Notes: generated by a model not told the origin, from the sequence alone. A stretch of 35,360 bases of DNA from Smittium culicis (GCA_001970855.1 LSSN01004897.1:1-35360), one strand, 5' to 3'; shown: positions 11,857 to 22,341, counted from the stretch's first letter. Program-made: numbers and translations.

Positions 11857-11985
11857 CCATGCCAAACACTTTTATTCCTTGTCAAACCCTATTATTTCAT
11901 GCCAAAAACTGGCAGATTTCCATGTCAAAAGCTGTTATTCCAGGCCAAAAACTGGAGGTATTTTATTTTTATTCCAAATCAAGAA
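11857..11985 (+). repeat. Short interspersed repeats of the TGYCAAA type
   Basis: About six imperfect units, 20-25 bp apart, share the core CATGCCAAA/TTGTCAAA followed by ACT or GCT and a TATT/TTCC segment: CATGCCAAACACT, TTGTCAAACCC, CATGCCAAAAACTGG, CATGTCAAAAGCT, CAGGCCAAAAACTGG, TCCAAATCAAG. Function is unknown. The pattern resembles protein-binding or transposon subterminal repeats. Confidence 0.5.
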
Positions 11986-12584
11986 TAAGGTTTTTATTTT
12001 TTTCACTCTATTATTTGGTGTCAATTAAGTTAGGCAGTGGATAAAATGGGCTATAAAAATCTTGACTTTTAAAATCGTAAAAAAAAAGATACATACATGG
12101 ATTACTTATAAGGAATTAAGCTTTTTGATTAGCAGATAAATTAAGCGTATAGATAATTTGGCAAATTAAGGATTGTGATTAGACGGTAAATTAATGAATA
12201 TGGAAGGGTAATAAACGATCTTGGAGCGTGGTTGGGCGCAGATTACGAAATTGGTAATATTGAGACATCAAAGCTTACATAATTACGAGTATTTATCAAC
12301 TAATTTACTGTAAGGGAATTTTTGATCAGTCGAGTATCTATTGGGCTATTCTCGCCAACTTACCTCACCTGCAATGTTTATGCTCGAAAATCATTCGCAA
12401 TGATCAGCTCTTAATTATGGCTGATGCTAAGTTCCAACTCTCGTATCCCAGCCAACCATCCATTGCGCATACTGGTTAATGTTGGAAAATAATAAACTAT
12501 TGGCTGAATGTTTATTAGTAGCAAATAGAGTTATTATATTTAAACTGTGCGCGAATAATAAACTAATAGTTGTTGTCTTTTGAG

Positions 12585-12633
12585 CCAATGAAACAAGCCA
12601 ATGAGTGAGTGGGTTGTAACTGAGCTATAAATA
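12585..12633 (+). promoter_or_regulatory. Promoter-like block: two CCAAT boxes then TATAAATA
   Basis: CCAAT occurs at 12585-12589 and again at 12598-12602 (13 bp apart). TATAAATA follows at 12626-12633, with a further inverted CCAAT (ATTGG) at about 12497. Spacing resembles a eukaryotic core promoter firing rightward. No coding region of credible length follows, so this may serve an unrecognised short or non-coding transcript, or be chance. Confidence 0.3.
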
Positions 12634-13149
12634 AACCTTGCATTTGAATGGAAGGCACTGTAATGAGAGAAGCGGCTCTGCTATTTCAAAAATGATTTCA
12701 GATTATCCCGCCCCCCCCCTTTCAATGGCTTTCTGTGCATTTGGTTCCAACTCTAAAATCCAAACATCAATCATAATAGGGGAAGTCTGATTCTGGGAAA
12801 GTATAATAAACACCAAAATTAAAAAAAAGCGAGTTAGAGCAATCTATTCGAAAAACTTGTAAAATAGATATATTTGCAATTAATGATAAGTCATAAATCT
12901 CAGTAATTAAGCCAAGATGATTATCGAGTTAGGTATAGTGTGCTGGAGATGAGAGTACTTCTGGTCATATTGGAGGTTAGCGCAGCTGGAAATTGTCGCT
13001 ACAGTTTGGCCTCGGCTACACTTAACAATTCTGTTGGCTGCAATCACCCACCTCCGCCTTATCCATGGTCTTATATTTTGTTTGGCTGTATGGGCTTTAT
13101 CAGCGTTTATATATTATGATAACTTTAATAAACATCAATTCCACTTACA

Positions 13150-13352
13150 AATCGCTGCACTCTTCATTTACCCATACTTGTCAAATAGAATATCTTGTCA
13201 TTTACCTATACTTGTCAAATAGATTATTTTGACGATTATTCTTTGTCAAATACTTTTGTTATTGTTGTCATTTACTTTTTAGCATGTCAAGTAATTAATC
13301 TTTGTCATTTATCCTCTTATGTCAATCAATTTACCCATAAATGCCAAATATC
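13150..13352 (+). repeat. TGTCA-motif array
   Basis: About eight TGTCA cores lie within roughly 150 bp, mostly alternating TTGTCAAATA and TTGTCATTTA. They include a near-perfect tandem pair of about 34 bp (CATTTACCYATACTTGTC then AAATAGA). An AATGCCAAATA ends the array, linking it in style to the array near 11.9 kb. The density is well above background. Function is unknown. Confidence 0.5.
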
Positions 13353-13740
13353 TGTAATTCACCACTATGTTATGTAATCATGATCCCTTAAATTGAACTA
13401 TAATAATTTCCGCTACTGTAAATCCCACTCACAAACCAGCCCTAATTTGTCCTCGATGACCTAATCCGACAACTCCATCTTCTCATCCGTCACCAATAGC
13501 TGCTCGCCATTTCTTGTCATGCAAACAAATTGCGTTCATTATGACAAATACCTAGCCCATTTCCAATCTTTCGCCCCTTTGGCTTATACCCAAAAAAAAA
13601 AAAAACAATGTATCTAAGCAAGCTAGAACTATACACAAAATACACGCGCTCCTCTTCGTTTTTGCACAGTTGTGTGCGCCAATGGCTATGAAACAACACC
13701 ACTTCTAAAAGCCTGTACTGGAAAAAAAAAACTCATTTTC

Positions 13741-13851
13741 TCAGCTGATAAACTCGTAGCCAATACTACAGCCCAGCAGCATCCCAATACCTACACCCAC
13801 AGCCCCACAAATAAAAGTATACTCGCCACAAGTATTTACAGATTTCTTCAT
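13741..13851 (-). CDS. Possible 36-aa glycine-rich single-span peptide (doubtful)
   Basis: Minus-strand ATG at 13851 to TGA at 13741 encodes 36 residues. A hydrophobic span at about 11-31 (ICGAVGVGIGMLLGCSIG) has closely spaced GxG motifs of the kind found in packed membrane helices. It sits in a locally GC-richer stretch (13.6-13.9 kb) of otherwise AT-rich DNA. I do not recognise it. It could be an exon of a gene whose other exons I cannot define, or chance. No strong splice model was found. Confidence 0.2.
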   Translation of the reverse strand: MKKSVNTCGEYTFICGAVGVGIGMLLGCSIGYEFIS

Positions 13852-13879
13852 TGTTCTTCAAATTCTGGAGACTGATCGA

Positions 13880-15102
13880 GGAAAAAAAAAAAGCTCAAGT
13901 TTGCAAGGTATCGATGAAGAGGCTGGCTGGTAGTTTACTCCATCCAATATCAATGGCACCATCTTTTACGATTTATTGATCACTAATAATCCCATCACTA
14001 GTTTTTTTTTTTTAAACTGCCTGATCTGATCTAATTAAAGCAAATTCTCACATTTCAATCGCACACAAAAAAATAAATCAACCAACAATGTTGCTAATAT
14101 CATGTTTAAATACGGTTTATAAATAGTCCTCACAAAGCAACTCTTGTACTCATTGCTTTCTTTATATAGCACCATATCTCTATACGGCCATAGCTGCATA
14201 TATCCAAGCCACACCCAAATATCAATCCGTCACTTTTAAAGCGTTCCAATACCTATTAAATTTAAGCTTCGCGGATCCAAAAGAAATGATACTTGTACAT
14301 ATTGAATAATAACCCATATAACCAAGTTATAAAAGCACATTAATCACACTTTATCATTCTAGACCACTTTCGAAAAATATTATCGCATTACAATGACTGA
14401 AGGCTATTTAGTCTATAGAGCAAGTAGACTGAATCATACAGCATATGTATGGATTTTATTTCAGCATTCTTGAATAACTCCCTTTCACGCCTCATATGTT
14501 GCTTGATTCTAAAACTATCTCTTTAAAGCCTCTTTTTCTTTATAAAAAAGCGCCAGTACCATACATTGCTTTATTATTATTATTTTATGTACATTAAATT
14601 ATTTCTGGGTCAGTTTCTCAAATAGTTACCCTTCAAGATTTACAGGAAAAAAAAATAATTCATAGACCACTGGATTTTCTTAAAGTTGCAAATCGTTTCC
14701 AAGCACCAAAAGTATCCACTATAATATCTTTCCATAAAAAGAAATACAATAACTTTGCTATTATAGGCAAATGTAAAAAATTATAATAATAAAAATAAAA
14801 TTAATAGATTACCATGATTGTCATATAATTATGAACAAGTTATCTATATAATCCAAATTTGAATATCAAATTTTAACTATTAATTAATTTATTTAATGCA
14901 ATTAGTTAGTAATGCAGTAAAGCGAATCTCAGTATATATATATATTATGTTTGCTTTAAAAATTACACTTTGTGCAAAGTCATTTTGGACCAACTGAATA
15001 CTAGAATTTGCAGAGATAAATACAATCAATTCTAGCTAATATTGCAAGGTTGGTAATACTATATATGATGTAAACGTTATTTATTAAAACAGATAAAATA
15101 AT
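13880..15102. other. No gene seen
   Basis: AT-rich DNA without a credible open frame on either strand. Scattered homopolymers and TA runs only. No tRNA or rRNA signature was noticed. Confidence 0.5.
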
Positions 15103-15168
15103 ACTAATACTAATACTAATACTAATACTAATACTAATACTAATACTAATACTAATACTAATACTAAT
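15103..15168 (+). repeat. (ACTAAT)11 hexamer microsatellite
   Basis: Eleven perfect copies of ACTAAT, followed by AGGTATTATGGTATAC. A three-copy relative (ACTAATACTAATACTATTAAC) occurs at about 21970. Confidence 0.95.
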
Positions 15169-16464
15169 AGGTATTATGGTATACTACGAATATTTATACA
15201 ACCGTAGTGATAAAGTTTTAACAGATTAAACGAAATAGTTTTACTTCAAGCGGAAACTAGTCGTTTTATATAGGTTTAATTTTTTATAAATTTTTACAGT
15301 GTGTTTACAATGATTATCTTTGCTATCTGGAGGCGTATGATTTACCAATACCATTTCTGAGGACAATGGTATAGTTTTTTAGGATTGTTTTTGATTTTAT
15401 CAATATAAATGTTAGAATTAGTTCTTGCAAATATTTAAATCTAATACGGGATAAATACTAAGCTGCTCGAAATTTACTACAAAATATCTCACTTTATTAG
15501 ATGATTTTCTTGTAAGTCTAAAATAGGTTTTCAAAGATCGAATAGCTTCATTGAAATGAGAAATAAAAAATTTTTCATATGTAACATAATTCATAACTAG
15601 TCCACAATGTAGCTCCAGTTCCTCAGCCCTTCAATATTTTTGCATCAAAATCACGGTTTATTTTACACGAATTTCATAATTTTGTCTTATAAATTATATC
15701 CACTTAAATAGACCTTGTAATTTCAATAATAAATCCTAATATGACTGTTTTTATAACCCAATCTTTTTACTTTTATCGTGTGAGGCGAAGCAATGGATAA
15801 AGATCGCCTTTTTATAATGTAAACGGAATATTCCAGCACTCTCCGCGATATTGAATATACATACTTATTCTCATTTATTCACGAATTATTTATTGACCTG
15901 ATTACGTGCTTATTCTTTAATAGCTACAATATCCAAGCGTATGCTCATTTAGGATATATCGACTTGGTTTATCGCTCATCTTGGTTATACATGCTAGTCC
16001 TAAGGTATTCATTTATATTAAAAACAAAAATAGATTAGGTCTGATATGGGCTAATGAAGCAATGGATCAGAACTTTGGCAATCTTATGCCTTTTAATAAA
16101 TTGAAAATAAACATCCACGATTAAAAAACCGACTGTAAAAAGACAATTAAAAAAAATAAAAAAATAAAATTTTACACAAAATGCGTTAAAAATAATACTC
16201 GAAACGCTAAACATAAACTATAAAAGCGAAGAATCTGGGAACTAAAATATGATACGTAAATTAAATATAAATTTTTTAAATAGTTATTTTTTTCAGGAAG
16301 TTTAAATTAGCCAGAAATACAAGCAATCTGAAATGAGAATACAAATGCGCTTAAAACATGAAATTGTTGTGTGTTTAACTATAAAAACGCTTGAAATTAT
16401 AAAAAAAAAAAATTATAGCACGCAATAGGATAAAATCATAAAATTCTAAACTGGGCCAAAAATT
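15169..16464. other. No gene seen; a few perfect hairpins
   Basis: AT-rich, no credible coding. Perfect inverted repeats include ATACCATT/AATGGTAT (15348-15355 and 15365-15372, 9-nt loop, followed by T6) and AGGCGA/TCGCCT (15783-15788 and 15804-15809, followed by T5). The 12-mer GAAGCAATGGAT is present twice, about 270 bp apart (near 15787 and 16057). Confidence 0.4.
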
Positions 16465-17155
16465 TTGGAAACCATAAAAGGCAAAGTAATCGGAAATAAT
16501 GAAATTATAATACACAATCAATTAATATTTTTCAAAGAAAAAAATGTACAAGTTCCAAGTATAACAGATATAAAAAAAAACATCGACAAATGGTGTCCTG
16601 AAAATTTTGCATGGTATAAACTGGAAAGATCTTACAATCCCAGAAAAAATATTCAACTTTTAGTATAACAATATAATTAATCTTAGAAGAGACATAAAAA
16701 TTATAAATTACTAATGGCTACTATTTAGGAAAGCGACAATAAACTAGTACAACCTAAACATGTGGTACCGAGGAAATACAAACAAGTACAAATCTTGAGT
16801 GCTGCTTTTCGTGCAGAGGATAATACAAGGCATTTATATAAACTGCTCAAAAATAAAGACACACCGCAAATTGATAATGCAATATACAAGCGAAAAATAA
16901 ATAGAAAAAAAACGGAGCTGAAAACACAGCCATAGGAAAAAAATATAATAATACATTATAAATATTCGATAAAAAATTTCTGAATTTCTTAAAAATACCA
17001 TGTGTTGGCTATGTGGAATATCCACAGAGAAACCGTAGAACTCTTTCAGTCAAATTCCAGACTAAAATCTCAGAATGTATCCGAAACATGAAACAAAAAA
17101 TAGTCAACCTAATAAAACAAAAATTTATAACTTGCACGCCCTATATTTTAAACAT
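16465..17155 (+). pseudogene. Unrecognised coding-like relic
   Basis: A 67-codon frame at 16465-16668 starts at an in-frame TTG. It is followed in other frames by coding-like stretches interrupted by stops: HVVPRKYKQVQILSAAF at about 16760-16815, extending to AIYKRKINRKK near 16905, then FLKIPCVGYVEYPQRN at about 16985-17032. The amino-acid mix (Trp, Cys and charged residues) is less monotonous than random AT-rich translation. This suggests a decayed protein gene, plausibly from a mobile element given the surroundings. No family was recognised. Confidence 0.25.
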
Positions 17156-18414
17156 AGCCTGACTTCTAATAAGAAATTTTTGGAATTTTATTTAAACTGA
17201 CGAGTTGAGAAGAATTAAATTCAACTAGTTTGGTAAATATTAATAGAAAATTCATCTTTTGATTAAAATTAGAAATTAAAATATTTTAGTAATTCAATAA
17301 TAAATTTCATCAAAAAAAATTGAGAGTCAGATTCATGAATTTTAGCTGTAAATTGCTACTTTAGTACTAATAAGTTCTAGAATATCAATAATTTTCTAAA
17401 AATAAATGCATTTAGTTTTTTCATCAAAAATTTATTTGTGTTCTCAGAAATTACTGAATAGATTTGTAGTATTAAATCTGCGTGTTTATATAAATTCATA
17501 GAATCTAATTTCAATTTACAACGAACTATATCCCCGCCAGATAGCTATTTTTTTTGCAGATAAAAATTTGATTAAGTTGAGTGCTTTTAATTTAAGCAAT
17601 ATTTAAGATCTGATGATCTAAAAAATAATCCATTGCTCCACAAATGACACTTCTTTCAGAATTTTACATTCAGAGACGTAATTTTTGAGTTATTTGGATT
17701 CTAAAAAACACAGATAATATCACACGCCATTATTTATCAATTTTTTGGTTTTCAATATCGACATTTCTATGTTCTTATCTTTATTTGACTGTATAACAAC
17801 TTTAAACATTTGATCTAGACCATAAATTTGAGCTGGTATATCAGGCCTGAGATTAGTTTATTTTATTGCAGTATTGTATCTATAAATTTATTTACTACCT
17901 GTAATTTGATTAAATTACTGATATACACAATTATCATTAATACTCGATATTTGATGGTCAGATAAGTTTGACTGTGCGTTTCATTTTTTTTCGAGCCACC
18001 TGAAGTATTGACTCATTTTATTTTTCTGATAGTGGGTTTTAATTTATACACTGTGTGATCCGAATGCCAAATTTAGTGTTTAATTTGTCCATTGAAATGG
18101 ATAATCTTGAGTTCATCATTTTGATTTTCCGGGTTTTACACTGAAATAAAAAATCAGTTTAAAGCTTGAGGGATTATAATATCGTTATCAATTTTAAGGA
18201 ATTGATGGGTAGATATTCTTCAGATAGCTTCCTTGAGCTTTTGAAAATGTGAAAGTCGACAAAAATCAGCCGTTAATAACCAAAAGAGTCTGTAAATATT
18301 TCCAGATACGATATCATTTGAATTTATTGGTAAATTTTGAGATTTTATTTTTAACTTACAGAAAAATAAGCTTTTAATGACAATTTAAGTAAGAAATTAT
18401 ATAACCGATCAATA
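17156..18414. other. No gene seen
   Basis: AT-rich DNA flanking the mariner element. Neither strand gives an open frame with recognisable motifs. Coding-like fragments seen on the minus strand at 17.6-18.1 kb were too weak to call. Confidence 0.4.
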
Positions 18415-18535
18415 CAGGGTTTTTCATACAATTTTATAAAAGTTTCTTACAAATTTCTAAAACGCGCATACAAACTTCTAAAAAACAATTTCGTGACGCG
18501 TTTAAAAAAAAATTTCCCTAATTATGTAATTACAA
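18415..18535 (+). repeat. Mariner left terminal inverted repeat, outer part
   Basis: Matches the reverse complement of 20822-20923. Shared blocks are ATTTTATAAAA, TTCTTACAAATTTCTAAAA, TGACGCGTTTAAAAAAA, TTTCCC and TATGTA. The left copy has an extra segment around CGCGCATACAAACTTCTAAA. Confidence 0.9.
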
Positions 18536-18639
18536 CCCAAAGTAATTTCCAATGGTCTCAAACTAATTTCCAATTGACCCAAAGCTTATAATAATCGTCC
18601 CAAACGAATTATATTTTTCCCAAAGCCATTTCCAAATAT
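18536..18639 (+). repeat. Left subterminal array of five 21-bp repeats
   Basis: Units at 18536, 18557, 18578, 18599 (20 bp) and 18619. Each begins CCCAAA or CTCAAA followed by G or C; most continue with an (A)ATTTCC-type core. Consensus about CYCAAASNNATTTCCRATNGW. The arrangement suggests multiple transposase-binding sites. Confidence 0.85.
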
Positions 18640-19022
18640 TTATATTAGGTATATTAACTCTTAAAAAATATTATTTAATATAACCAAATAATAATTTATA
18701 TAATTACATTTTTAACTTTATTTAACTATTAAAAATATCAAATACTAGGACATGCATTAAGGATATCAATCAACTATAGCAGTAAAGGAGAGAAGGAGAT
18801 GGGATTTTTTTTTTTTAATATATTAAAAATTTTTTATAAAGATTTATTTATATTAATAAAAAAGCTATAAAACGCTAATAATATTTCCCAGCACCCATTA
18901 TTTCAATTAAAATATATTAATTTTATTAATATAAAATATTTAAAATTAATTTAAGCTTCAGTTATAATAATACATTCTAAAAATATCATTCAAAATTATA
19001 ACTTTTATTATTATTTAAAAAA

Positions 19023-20017
19023 ATGGCTTATAAAAGTACAAGCAATGAAGAAGGAAATATAATTATTGACAGCTAATATCGAGGAAAATCAGCAAAAGAT
19101 ATTTCTGAAGACCTCAAAGTAAAAGCTTGCATTGTTTATAAAATAATAAAAAGTGTATCTATACGAGTCAAGAATTGATTCCATTCCAAAATGGGGGCCA
19201 ATAAAAAAAGCGTAGTCAAAGATATATAATTTTTTATTTTAAACTGTCTTGATAAAGATTGTACTCTACGATTGGATGAGTTGAAAGAAAAAGTGAAAGA
19301 AAATTTTGGAGTATAATTGTCTAAATCTACGATCCAAAGATGCCGCACACGATTTTTTTATAATATTAAAAGAACTAAAATCATATCAGAGAAAAGAAAC
19401 GACGAAGAAAATTTAAACATTCGGGAACAATATGCAAAAAAATTTATATATTTCAGAATTTTATTTGAAAAAGAATTTTTTTTCGTTGGTGAAGTGGGAT
19501 TTTTAGTATCTTTGAGACCACTGTAATCAGGATTTAAAAGAGGGACATCTCCAGTAGCTATAACTGGCAGAATCCGATCAAGAAATATTTAAACTTGTTG
19601 TACAGTCAATAAAAATGAGTATAAAATTTTCAAACAAAGAAAAATAGCTTACAATTCGGATACATTCAAATTATACGTTCGATAATTGACTTTTAGTCTA
19701 AATAACATCGTTTTAACCCAGGGAATACTTGTAATGTATAATACAGCTTTTCATAAAACTTTAGCTGTGAGAACATATATAGAAAATACAAACTTTAAAT
19801 TGCTATATTTACCTCCTTACTCGCCATATTTAAAGCCAATTGAAATTTATTTTCAAAAGTTAAAAATTACGTCAGGTATGCAAAGCCTGAAAACGAATCT
19901 GATCTATTTGAAATGATAGATCAAGGATTTTGTAGTGTCTCTAGGGAAGATTGCATAGGCTATTATATGAATATAATAAAATATTTGATGATGTCAAACA
20001 GAAGAGAAATAATTTAA
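19023..20017 (+). pseudogene. Tc1/mariner transposase pseudogene
   Basis: Reading from ATG 19023 with stops and a shift ignored gives about 331 codons to TAA 20017, the normal size for this family. The N terminus resembles the paired-type helix-turn-helix (YRGKSAKDISEDLKV, then a second HTH ending KSTIQRCRT). The DDE core follows. The first catalytic block reads FFVGEVGFLVSLRP where D-E is expected. The second reads ILVMYNTAFHKTL where MDN is usual. The third block LPPYSPYLKPIE keeps the glutamate. So both of the first two catalytic aspartates are substituted (Asp to Gly and Asp to Tyr) besides several in-frame stops (first at 19073). A frameshift near 19863 moves the C terminus (RYAKPENESDLFEMID) to another frame. 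The protein cannot be active. Confidence 0.85.
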
Positions 20018-20531
20018 CAGTTATGATAAATTTATTAATCATTTAAATTATTTTAACTTGATTATTAAAAAAAAGCTATTAATATTTTTACAAATTATTT
20101 ATAAATAATAAAAATTATTATATAATATCAATTAAATAGTGTTTATTAGTTGAGAATAATTTTTTTATTAATAAAACACATTCTTATATATTTTAGATAA
20201 GATTTATTATTATTAAAAAAATCAAAGTTAAAATTATAAAAAATTTTAATAAAGGATATAATTTTTTATAAAAAACGTTTTATTATTTAGTAATAATATT
20301 TTTATTTTATCGTCGATGTTGAATTTGAATATTTTGTCGAATTTTAGTTGTTGCTGTTGTTGTTATTGTAGTCGACGCCTATTTCGAATCTTTCAAAAGA
20401 ATATTTTATATTATATAATAATGAAAGAGAAATATAAAAAAATTTTAAAAGATGAACGATAAAAGAGTAGAAAAAGATAAACAAGAATAGGAAAAAAGAG
20501 AGAATGTGAATAATATTTAAAAAGAAAGAGA

Positions 20532-20562
20532 TATAATAATAATAATAATAATAATAATAAAA
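20532..20562 (+). repeat. (AAT)n microsatellite inside the mariner element
   Basis: About ten ATA/AAT trinucleotide copies in AT-rich internal filler. Confidence 0.85.
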
Positions 20563-20716
20563 TAGAGAAAGAATGATGCTTGAAATGAAAGGAAATATAA
20601 GTTATTTGTGAAAAAGAAATATTATATGAAAAAACGTTTTATGAATAAAAAATTATTGCTAGAAAAATTATTTCAAATTTTTGATAATTCTGATAATATT
20701 TTTTCATACAAATATG

Positions 20717-20821
20717 ATATTTTGAAATTTGTTTGGCTCAAACGGAATTGACTTTGGGTCAATTGGAAATACGTTTGTGACGATCGGAAATTAGTTTGAG
20801 ACCATTGGAAATAGCTTTGAG
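20717..20821 (-). repeat. Right subterminal array of five 21-bp repeats
   Basis: On the minus strand five contiguous 21-bp units run from 20821 down to 20717: CTCAAAGCTATTTCCAATGG(T), CTCAAACTAATTTCCGATCG(T), CACAAACGTATTTCCAATTG(A), CCCAAAGTCAATTCC..., GCCAAACAAATTTC.... Same period, phase and consensus as the left array, in mirror orientation. Confidence 0.9.
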
Positions 20822-20923
20822 TTGAAAATACATAATACAGGGGAAAATTTTTTTAAACGCGTCAAGAAATTTTTTTTTTAGAAATTTGTAAGAAAATTTT
20901 ATAAAATCGTATGCAAAACTCTG
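20822..20923 (-). repeat. Mariner right terminal inverted repeat, outer part
   Basis: Reverse complement begins CAGAGTTTTGCATACGATTT and matches the left end. It ends exactly at the TA dinucleotide 20924-20925. Confidence 0.9.
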
Positions 20924-20985
20924 TAAATAAATAAAAACCCGAATTAAGCTTAAGAAAAATATTCGATTTTCCAAAGAATTTTTCG

Positions 20986-21150
20986 TTTTTGATCAGAATA
21001 AAGCCTTTTCCTAAATTTTTAAAAATTTTCCGGTTGAAAATCTTTAAAAGAACTTACAAATTTGGAAAAATAAATTCAATTTTCTAGATTTAGGTCAACA
21101 ATTTTTAATTTTCAAAAAAAATTTAATTGGGCTATTTTTTTTGATTTTAT
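20986..21150 (-). repeat. Left MULE terminal inverted repeat (approximate)
   Basis: The reverse complement of this stretch aligns with 24085-24265: ATAAAATCA..., AAAATTGAATTTATTTTTCC, TTAAAGATTTTC and GGAAAATTTTTAAAAATTT are shared with small gaps. Confidence 0.55.
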
Positions 21151-22341
21151 CTTTTGAATAATTAAAATTAAAAGAATAAAGTTAAACAGAATAATTAAAT
21201 TAAAATATTCATATGCAATGTTAATAATTTAAATAATTAACGCCCACTTATAGTATATAAAAATACCATTTTAGAATAACCTCATGACACTAAGCAATTT
21301 TGAAGATATAAAACAACGCATTACAGTCTATATAATATACTTCATTTGAATTTAGATTCTAAACGTTAATAATTATAAAATAAAGAAGATTTAAATCGTT
21401 ATTAGCAAGAATCATAACAATTCTAAATATTAATTAATCAATTATTTCAATATAATAAATTATCATAATGGATATATATTTTCGAAAATATTTAATTATT
21501 CTAGTATTTAATTTTTTAATTTTGGTTTTTTATTATACATTTATATTTTTTTGAGAATTATGTTTATCTATTACTTATTAGAATATTTTTATTCGATTTT
21601 AATTGAAATTTTTACAATATATTATTTATTTCATAGATATAAATTTATGCAATGCTAATTTTATTTGCATATCTTTATAATCCAGTTAAAAAAATATAAA
21701 AAATTCAATTAAGTAAAAAAAATCGATTTTTAATATTTCTTTCTATATTATAAAATTTTTTCTTTTAAAGTTAAACTCGAATTAATTACAAAAGGATAAA
21801 CTAATTTGGAAGTTTATAGTAGATGTATCACAAATTCATAAATCCCTGCCCTATAAAAATAATGGAGAGATTAATTCTAAGGATATTTTTGAGGTTATAT
21901 ACTACTTGTAAGAGAATAATTTAATTAAATGTATTTTATTTGGGAAAAAAGAAAATAAGATGTAGTTATACTAATACTAATACTATTAACTTGCAAGGGA
22001 TCTTTATAAGAGTGAAAAATATAATATTATTGAAACAGATTAAGTCACTTGCTTTTCCGATAAAGGAAAAGCAGTTGTTTAAATACTTTATTTTGTTTGA
22101 GTTGTTGACCAAATTCCTATGTGAAGTTGGCCAACGCGATTTACAATGGATTGTTGGTATTAACGATAATCATTGCAAATCATGTTGTTGTTCTATTTGT
22201 TCTATGTAAGAGAGATTTCTTACACTACTGAAAGAACTAAGTATCATGAAATTTCATATATTAGCTAAATTACGAATTTTCTCATAAAAAATCTGAAATA
22301 TTTTATTCGTAAATCATTCAAAAGATTGTAAAAAATATAAT

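Larger units (their letters stand above)
18415..20923 (+). mobile_element. Tc1/mariner-type DNA transposon, complete ends, inactive
   Basis: A 2509-bp element flanked by TA on both sides (18413-18414 and 20924-20925), the target site of this superfamily. Its termini are CAGGGTTTTTCATACAATTT on the left and, as reverse complement, CAGAGTTTTGCATACGATTT on the right. Inverted similarity continues for about 220 bp, with an insertion of about 20 bp in the left copy. Each inverted repeat contains five 21-bp tandem repeats. The interior carries one plus-strand transposase pseudogene and AT-rich filler. The divergence between the ends and the broken transposase indicate an old, immobile copy. Confidence 0.9.

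Noticed and set aside
12978..12989. TAGCGCAGCTGG, a perfect tRNA A-box match (TRGCNNAGYNGG)
   Set aside because: No B box (GGTTCRANNCC) at the right distance and no acceptor or T stem could be folded. At best a tRNA-like fragment.
15348..15372. Perfect 8-bp hairpin followed by T6 as a transcription terminator
   Set aside because: Such terminators are bacterial. Isolated 8-bp AT-rich hairpins are expected by chance many times in this DNA.
19136..19348. Minus-strand frame inside the mariner element
   Set aside because: Antisense of the transposase N-terminal region.
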